Assembly (NCBI GenBank): GCA_032871835.1
Contig: CM065299.1
Coordinates: 95,866,652 to 95,930,651, forward strand
Reading direction: 5' to 3'
Source: Dipteronia dyeriana
Taxonomy: Eukaryota; Streptophyta; Magnoliopsida; Sapindales; Sapindaceae
Length of the DNA stretch: 64,000 nt
Part shown: in pieces, positions 58,291-64,000 of the stretch
Layout of the letters: every line of letters starts with the position of its first letter
Numbering within the stretch: position 1 is the first letter of the stretch
Program-made: the position numbers and the translations under genes
Notes under the pieces: generated by a model
Databases searched by the model: none
Told to the model about the DNA's origin: nothing
The model's input: the letters and a program-made list of their open reading frames with translations, nothing else

Positions 58291-58572
58291 TTTGAATGTT
58301 TATGAGTGCTTGAAGCAAAAAGGAAAACAAATGCTTGTATTTATAGATCCTGAAAAGGTAACACAATGATACACCTATATGTATAGGGCAACGTATTTAT
58401 CAATGATATTAGATCCAAATGGTTCAAAAATCAAAAGTAAACAACAATAATTACAAAAGACATTAAATGTGGAAGGAAAAAGATAATAAAAACAAAAGGA
58501 TAATTATTGGTAGTTATGATTGTGGCTCACATCTTCCTCTGGTTTTACGTCCAGAAACGGCTTCAACGCCCT
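58291..58572 (-). other. Spacer between the LOG-like copy and the unknown ORF
   Basis: A/T-rich, no coding signal. The frame upstream of the LOG-like domain remains open to 58366, but its residues do not resemble a LOG N-terminus. Confidence 0.5.
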
Positions 58573-59124
58573 CTATGGGTCGGGGATATGCTTCCTATCC
58601 AATTTTCTTATAAATCGGCAAACATGGTCTTTTAAAGTCAGATTCCCAAGACTATATTGTGCCTGTTCTTTTTGAAATTGTGGCCATAATCGGTCAATTG
58701 CCATTTGCACATATCCACTAGGATGTGCATCAAGAGTCATTAGGATATTATCCAGTGACTCCCTACGCAAACCATGCCTAATGAATAAAATTTTATCTTC
58801 TTGATTATTAGACACAATTCCTAAAGAACGACAACGTGTGTTGCAAGTTGTACGTGCACATTTGTGACAAGTAACCCCTAACTTCTTAGCTCTTCATTTT
58901 TTTGCAAGGTTACTTCTTCCAAAACCAGGCATGTAAGATATAAATGAATTAGCAGACTCACCTGCTAGACGTACCTTAGCTTCGATCAACCAGCGAATTT
59001 CAACAGGAATGTTGTTTATCATCAGTAAGCGTAATCTTTCGAAACGTGCTTTGTAAATCTTTTTCAGAGCACTTTGGGGCAACGATGGAAAATGTTTTCG
59101 CAGGTTTGTGAAAATTTCGTCCAT
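58573..59124 (-). pseudogene. Unidentified ORF of the retrotransposon (about 184 codons, one internal stop)
   Basis: Starts at ATG 59124 with a short Leu/Lys-rich helix-like N-terminus (FTNLRKHFPSLPQSALKKIY), followed by IRWLIEAKVRLAGESANSF. A TGA at 58894 interrupts an otherwise continuous frame to 58573. It contains a CHKCARTTCNTRC cysteine cluster and a C-terminal YSLGNLTLKDHVCRFIRKLD. It sits where some Athila elements carry an extra gene after integrase, but I do not recognise it as env-like: there is no signal peptide or transmembrane segment. Function unknown. Confidence 0.55.
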
Positions 59125-59340
59125 GCCTTGTTTTGGGGATCAGTTATTTGGGAAACTGAATTAAACTGAATTAAACCGACTTGAATTGTTACGGAGTACC
59201 ATTATCCGCCACTTAACTGGGGTTATATATCAAAACACACCAAGCAAAAATTGAACCTAGAAATTAATCTTGTAAAAATTTAAAACGTAAACAAAAATAA
59301 TAATTGCAAACACATATAAAGTCAAAATCAAAAGATTTGT

Positions 59341-60352
59341 TTACTCATCTTGGTAACAAGGGTCAAAAAGGACGGCAGAGTCTTTTTGAAAATCTGTATT
59401 TTCTAAGAATGGTTTCACACGTTGTCCATTTACTTTAAACACATTACCATTCCTAGGATTCTCAATTTCAAGGGCACCATATGGATACACGTGTTTCACA
59501 ACAAATGGACCACTCCATTTCGATTTCAATTTACCAGGAAATAAATGAAGTCGAGAATTATAAAACAAAACCTTTTGACCAACTTCAAATGATCTTCTTA
59601 AAATTCGTCTGTCATGAAAGGTTTTAGATTTTTCTTTAAGCATTTTTGCATGTTCATATGCATCATTTCTTAATTCTTCAAGTTCATTTAATTGTAACTT
59701 GCGCAATTCACCAGCATCATTTAGGTTAGAATTGAAATATTTAATTGCCCAATATGCTTTTTTCTCAAGTTCAACAGGTAAGTGGCAAGGTTTTCCATAA
59801 ACTAAACGATAAGGAGACATACCCAAAGATGTTTTGAATGCAGTGCGGTAAACCCAAAGTGCATCATTTAGTCTAAGAGACTAATCTTTTCGATTAGGGT
59901 TAACCGTTTTTTGCAAGATATGTTTTATCTCCCTATTTGCTAACTCAACTTGGCCACTTGTTTGAGGGTGGTATGGTGTGGCAATTTTGTGTGTGACTCC
60001 ATATTTCTTTATTAAAGACTCAAAAGGTTTGTTACAAAAGTGTTTGCCTCCATCACTGATAATGGCTCGAGGGATTCCAAATCGACTCAAAAGATTTTCC
60101 TTTTAAAACTTAATCACTGTTTTGTGATCATTATTTCGACAAGGAATTGTCTCAACCCATTTTGACACATAATCAACGGCAACTAAAATGTACAAAAATC
60201 CAAATGACGGTGGAAATGGACCCATAAAGTCAATTTTTCAACAATCAAATATTTCAATGACAAGAATGGGGTTTAAAGGCATCATGTTTTGCTTGGAAAT
60301 GGATCCTAACTTTTGACATTTTTCACAAGTTTTACAGAATGCATGTGCGTCT
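59341..60352 (-). pseudogene. Retrotransposon integrase
   Basis: Fragments of one integrase in shifting frames: a KCQKLG finger segment and [10 protein letters not shown] (first catalytic Asp) at about 60320-60215, IISDGGKHFCN (second Asp) at about 60065, TPYHPQTSGQVELANREIK (catalytic Glu) at about 59975, then [21 protein letters not shown] (about 59820-59770) and a C-terminal domain with [20 protein letters not shown] typical of Athila/Tat integrases. Frame changes and stops (59881, among others) make it non-functional. Confidence 0.85.
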
Positions 60353-60901
60353 TTAAATTAGGTGGGCCAATAAAATCCACACTGCAAGATTTTTGCAGCC
60401 GTTTTCTTTGACTAAAAATGACCAACATGCTTCAGAATGACAAAATTCAATGACACTACTTACCTCATTGCCTAGAATATACCGTCGAACAATTTGATTA
60501 TGACAATACTTGAATAAGTACGGGTCATCCCAGTAAAAACATTTTACCTCGGTCAAAAATTTCTTTCTGTCCTGTGCATTCCAATCGAGTGGCATCATTC
60601 CTGTTGCAAGATAATTAACAATGTCAGCATACCAAGGTAAAGTTATGATAGAGAATAAAAGATTATCAGGAAAAGAATCATTGATGGGTGTTTTTTCTTC
60701 TGGCTCGTCATCTTTCCGTTCCAATTCTTTAAAATCTAAAGTGTCTCTTTCTTCTTCGGCAACCTGCAAACAATTATCAAGATGTGAATGCGAGCTTGAC
60801 TCAGGTGAATTGATCAAACAAATTTCAGATGAGTTAAAAGAATCATTTTGAACATAATCTTCAACAATGGTTTCAATAATGTCTATATCTTTATCTTCAT
60901 T
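60353..60901 (-). pseudogene. Junction of protease linker to integrase N-terminus, RT/RNase H deleted
   Basis: The frame goes from a Glu/Ser-rich linker (EEERDTLDFKELERKDDEPE) directly into INDSFPDNLL, LPWYADIVNYLATGMMP and YLFKYCHNQIVRRYILG. In complete Athila elements these latter segments lie just after RNase H, at the start of integrase. The catalytic reverse transcriptase motif and RNase H are therefore absent; the deletion point is near 60695. Confidence 0.75.
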
Positions 60902-61858
60902 TTAATTATCAAATGGTTCATTAGACATGTTGAAAACATTAAGCTTAATTTCCATATTTCCAAAAGACATGCTCATTATTACATTCCTGCAATTAATCAA
61001 GGCATTAGCAGTAGCAAAAAATGGTCGGCTCAATATAACAGGAATTGATTTGTGCTCATTAACAACATGTTGTGTTTCCAAGAAAATAAAATCTACTGGG
61101 TAGATAAATTTATCGACTTGTACTAACACATCTTCCACTATTCCTTTTGGTATTTTAATTGACCTATCAGCAAGACAAAGTGTGGCTGAAGTCGGCTTTT
61201 ACTCACCAAGTTTAAGTTGCTGATAAAATGAGTATGGGAGCAAATTTACACTAGCACCTAGGTCTAGTAAAGCATGCTCAATTTTACAGTTATCAATTGT
61301 GCATGAAATAGTGGGACAGCCAGGATCTTTATATTTCAAAGCATTTTTATTGGAAAGAATGGAACTTACCTGCTCAGCCATAAAGGTTTTCTTTCTTACC
61401 TGATGCTTCCTTTTCACAGTGCACGGATCCTTCAAAAATTTGGCATAATAAGGTACCTGTTTGATTGCGTTCAACAAAGGGATATTGAGCTTTACCTGTT
61501 TGAATATTTCAAAAATCTCTGGGGAATACTTCGATTTCTGTAAAATTTTAAGAGCCTGAGGATATGAGAGTGTATGTGGGGATTCAATTATTTCTTCGTC
61601 AATAGTGGTTTCATCAACCCCTTCCTTACCCTTGGAAAGTGACTCATCATCATTTTTACTAGATTCAAGAATAGGTTTTTCGATGACCTTAGCACTACGA
61701 AGAGTGATAATTGATTTGACTTGATCTGGGCGTTGGTTATTATCATAGGAACTTGAATGACACTTGGGATTTGGTTGTGGTTGAGATGGAAACTTACCTT
61801 TTTCGTGTGTGATGAGTGTAGAAGCAATATTTGCCAAAGTATCTTTAACATCTATCAA
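60902..61858 (-). pseudogene. Retrotransposon aspartic protease region
   Basis: Contains IEHALLDLGASVNLLPYSFY (around 61225-61290), the Athila-type protease motif with Asp-Leu-Gly in place of Asp-Thr-Gly, and downstream a VEDVLVQVDKFIYPVDFI and LSRPFFATANALI segment. Stop at 61199. Upstream, a Gln/Pro-rich linker joins gag. Confidence 0.8.
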
Positions 61859-63062
61859 AGTTTGTACAGTTTGGTTGTTAATGGATTCTTGCTTCTCAAT
61901 GAATGAGTGTAAAGTGTCTTTAAGGTTTTTCCTAGATGGTGGGACATAAGGAGCATAACCTTGAGGGTTTTAGAAATTCTGGTGTGTTTGTGGATGTGAT
62001 GGACCTGGTGGTTGTGAAGACTGGGCTTGATTGTTGTTCCTTCAACTAAAGTTTGGGTGATTTCTCCAACCAGGATTGTAGGTTTGTGAATATGGGTTGG
62101 AATTTGGCTTGTTGAAAGTGTGCAAAACATTAGCTTGTTCATGAAGGCAATCTTTTATGACCGGTAAAGTTGGGCAACCATGAGTGAAATGATCATCAGA
62201 ATCACATACATGGCATGCAATTTCTTGTACAGATTTTATGTGTTCACTCTTTTTAGTTTCTAAAGCTTCAACTTTCCTAGCTAGGGATGTGAATCTAGCT
62301 TGAAGGTCATGATCTTCCCTAAGATTGTAAATGCCTCCACTAGATGGAGATGGTTGTGGTTTGCTCATGGACTCATAGGAACTAATTGTGTCCCAATTTT
62401 GAGCACTTTCGGCGATATGGTCAATGTATTCAAGTGCTTCTTCAGGATTTTTATCATTGAACTCCCCATTACACATCATTTCAATGACTTGTCTACTTTG
62501 GGGTGTGAGTCCCTCATAGAAATGTGACATTATCCTCCATGTTTCAAAAACCATGATGTGGACAGACATTTAACAATTCTTGGAACCTATCCCAACATTG
62601 GTAAAGTGTTTCCCCAGGTTTTTGGGCAAATGAAGTGATTTGCCTCTTAAGAGAGTTTGTTCTATGAGGTGGAAAAAATTTCTTTAAGAACTGTTGTTGC
62701 ATATCATTCCAAGTTTGGATTGATCCTGACCTAAGGTTTTGTAACCAAGTTTTAGCTTTATCTTTATCTTTTAAAGAAAAAGAGAAAAACTTAAGCTTGA
62801 TTATATCCAGGCTAACATCTTGGCCAGTGCAAGTGTTACAGACTTCCTCAAACTCTGCATTTGGTGGGAAAGCTATGCATGAAGGTGCTCCAGTACGTGT
62901 GGGATTCATGTAGTCTCTAAGAGTTCTAGGTGGATTTGGGTTAATGTGTTGGTCATGGTTAACATAAGGCGGATGGTTGCTGTGTTGAGACACGTTGTCA
63001 AGGTTGTCTAAAAGGTTCTCGGCTTGGTTTCCTACTAGATGTCTAAGTGGGTTTTCAGCCAT
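61859..63062 (-). pseudogene. Retrotransposon gag
   Basis: Starts at ATG 63062 with MAENPLRHLV, followed by TLRDYMNPTRTGAPSCIAFP typical of Athila gag and the retrotrans_gag core (KLKFFSFSLKDKDKAKTWL, then FPPHRTNSLKRQI). A segment normally present between the IAFPP and FEEVC motifs seems deleted. One extra T at about 62546-62550 shifts frame. The CCHC-like CHVCDSDDHFTHGC lies at about 62170-62215. Further stops at 62042 (expected Trp codon) and near 61970. Confidence 0.8.
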
Positions 63063-63569
63063 GTTGTTAGTGAATGTGAATGATTGTGATCTTCTAATTA
63101 ATGAGGGGTCATGGAGATGAAATACACAAAAATAAATAAAATAAAATAAAAATTGATAAAAATAAAAATATGCAAAATTCTAGGGGTGTAAATGCAAATA
63201 TGCATAAGTGTTGGGGTAAAAGTGTAAATAATTATAAATATAAGGACTAAAGTGAAAATACGATAATTATAGGGACTGATATGCAAAAATGAAAAATAAA
63301 ATGACCTATATACAAATGCAAACTAGATCTAAGCTAGAATGCAAATAAAAGTTAGAAGACTAAAATGCAAAATTGTGATTAAAGATAACAAGTATTTTTT
63401 TATTTTATTAAATGGATGAAGTTTATGATTGAGATGAGTGATGCAAAATTAAATACAAAATAAGAACAAAGAAGATAGAAAAAAAATAGCAAAACTAAAA
63501 TAAAATTAAAAAAAATTACTTCTATAAAGAAAAGACGGACTTACCTCCCTGGCAGCGGCGCCAAAAACT
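63063..63569 (-). other. 5' untranslated leader and primer-binding site of the retrotransposon
   Basis: Minus-strand leader between the 5' LTR and gag. The PBS TGGCGCCGCTGCC is at 63551-63563, seven bases inside the LTR end. The rest is A-rich (complement) with no ORF. Confidence 0.75.
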
Positions 63570-64000
63570 TGACACGTCCTAAAGAAGTGTTCCTACTCTC
63601 AAGTATAAGAGTGTCAAAGTAATAAACTAACCGGTAAAACTAGGTCGAACCACAGGGAAGTTGTTCACTTGTCCTTGTAGAATTAATTATCTAGATTAAT
63701 TACTAAGCTTATTATAAAATGAAAATCAATTAAAATTAATACTGTGGCTAAGGGATCCACTGTTGGTAATTCGAATATGATCCAATTATTAATATTTAGT
63801 CCATATTAATGAGATGGTATTCCACTCCACTAATCACTCTCTAATAGATGTGGGTAAAAGTACTCATTGTGCCAGACAATATCTGTATGTCTACAGTGAG
63901 TCAAAATCTCCACAAAGATTAGAGAGGATAAACCACTCTCTGATAGATATGGGTAAAAGTACTCACTGTGCTAGACAATATCTGTCTATCTACAGTGAGT
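63570..64000 (-). repeat. 5' LTR of the Athila-like element (partial)
   Basis: Begins TGACACGTCC and aligns with 55242-55700 with scattered substitutions and a 16-bp deletion relative to a duplicated ATTATCTAGATTA in the other LTR. Truncated by the end of the window; about 720 further bp are expected. Confidence 0.85.

Larger units (their letters stand above)
55242..64000 (-). mobile_element. Athila-like Ty3 LTR retrotransposon, RT-deleted, truncated by window end
   Basis: Minus-strand element. The 5' LTR begins at the right beyond 64000 and its inner end is at 63570; the 3' LTR is 55242-56390. The primer-binding site TGGCGCCGCTGCC (63551-63563, minus) differs by one base from the tRNA-Asp type used by Athila elements. 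The order gag, protease, integrase is present, but the whole reverse transcriptase/RNase H region is missing. A further ORF and a LOG-like gene copy lie between integrase and 3' LTR. LTRs differ at roughly one base in eleven over the first 100 bp, so the insertion is old. Many in-frame stops show that it cannot move by itself. Confidence 0.88.

Overview
The window looks like nuclear DNA of a eudicot plant. It has AT-rich intergenic sequence, multi-exon genes with GT-AG introns, plant-specific gene families (ATX-type PWWP/PHD/SET methyltransferase, an F-box protein like At3g61730/RMF, a GUB_WAK/RING-H2 ATL protein, and SDE2 with a C-terminal SAP-like tail), a plant mitochondrial atp9 insertion, an Athila-like Ty3 retrotransposon and an endogenous caulimovirid. 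The species cannot be named from the sequence.

Layout. 1-10.3 kb is gene-free and carries hAT-type and Tourist-like MITEs, a nuclear copy of mitochondrial atp9 and a probable solo LTR. 10.3-15.1 kb holds two tandem copies of an unidentified minus-strand gene fragment. The second copy has swallowed three rearranged, inverted pieces of the neighbouring ATX gene. 16.2-25.2 kb is an intact 23-exon ATX3/4/5-like histone H3K4 methyltransferase gene (1051 codons). 26.0-29.4 kb is an 8-exon F-box gene (302 codons). 32.7-35.7 kb is a two-exon ATL21/22-like RING-H2 gene (376 codons) whose intron carries a 989-bp fold-back Mutator-like element with a 9-bp target duplication. 36.1-38.3 kb, minus strand, is a three-exon SDE2 homologue (468 codons).

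39.3-64 kb is almost entirely mobile or viral DNA. Two Tourist-like MITEs are followed by a PIF/Harbinger-like element (40.50-49.22 kb, TTA target duplication). Its TA-rich interior contains a decayed caulimovirid (florendovirus-like) insertion of about 7.6 kb. The insertion consists of two partial genomes joined head to head, so one 0.83-kb segment is present as an inverted repeat. Next come a MULE-like element, two further nested non-autonomous elements, and a pair of stem-loop MITEs with palindromic ends beside long TA repeats. Last is an Athila-like LTR retrotransposon on the minus strand, cut by the window end. It has lost its reverse transcriptase/RNase H and carries an intronless, three-stop copy of a LONELY GUY (LOG) cytokinin-activating enzyme gene between integrase and the 3' LTR.

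The four host genes are not known to form a pathway. Two act in the nucleus (ATX methyltransferase, SDE2) and two are probable ubiquitin-ligase components (F-box, RING-H2). Coding models were assembled by hand from splice signals, reading phase and family resemblance. Every intron/exon sum closes in frame, which is the main internal support.
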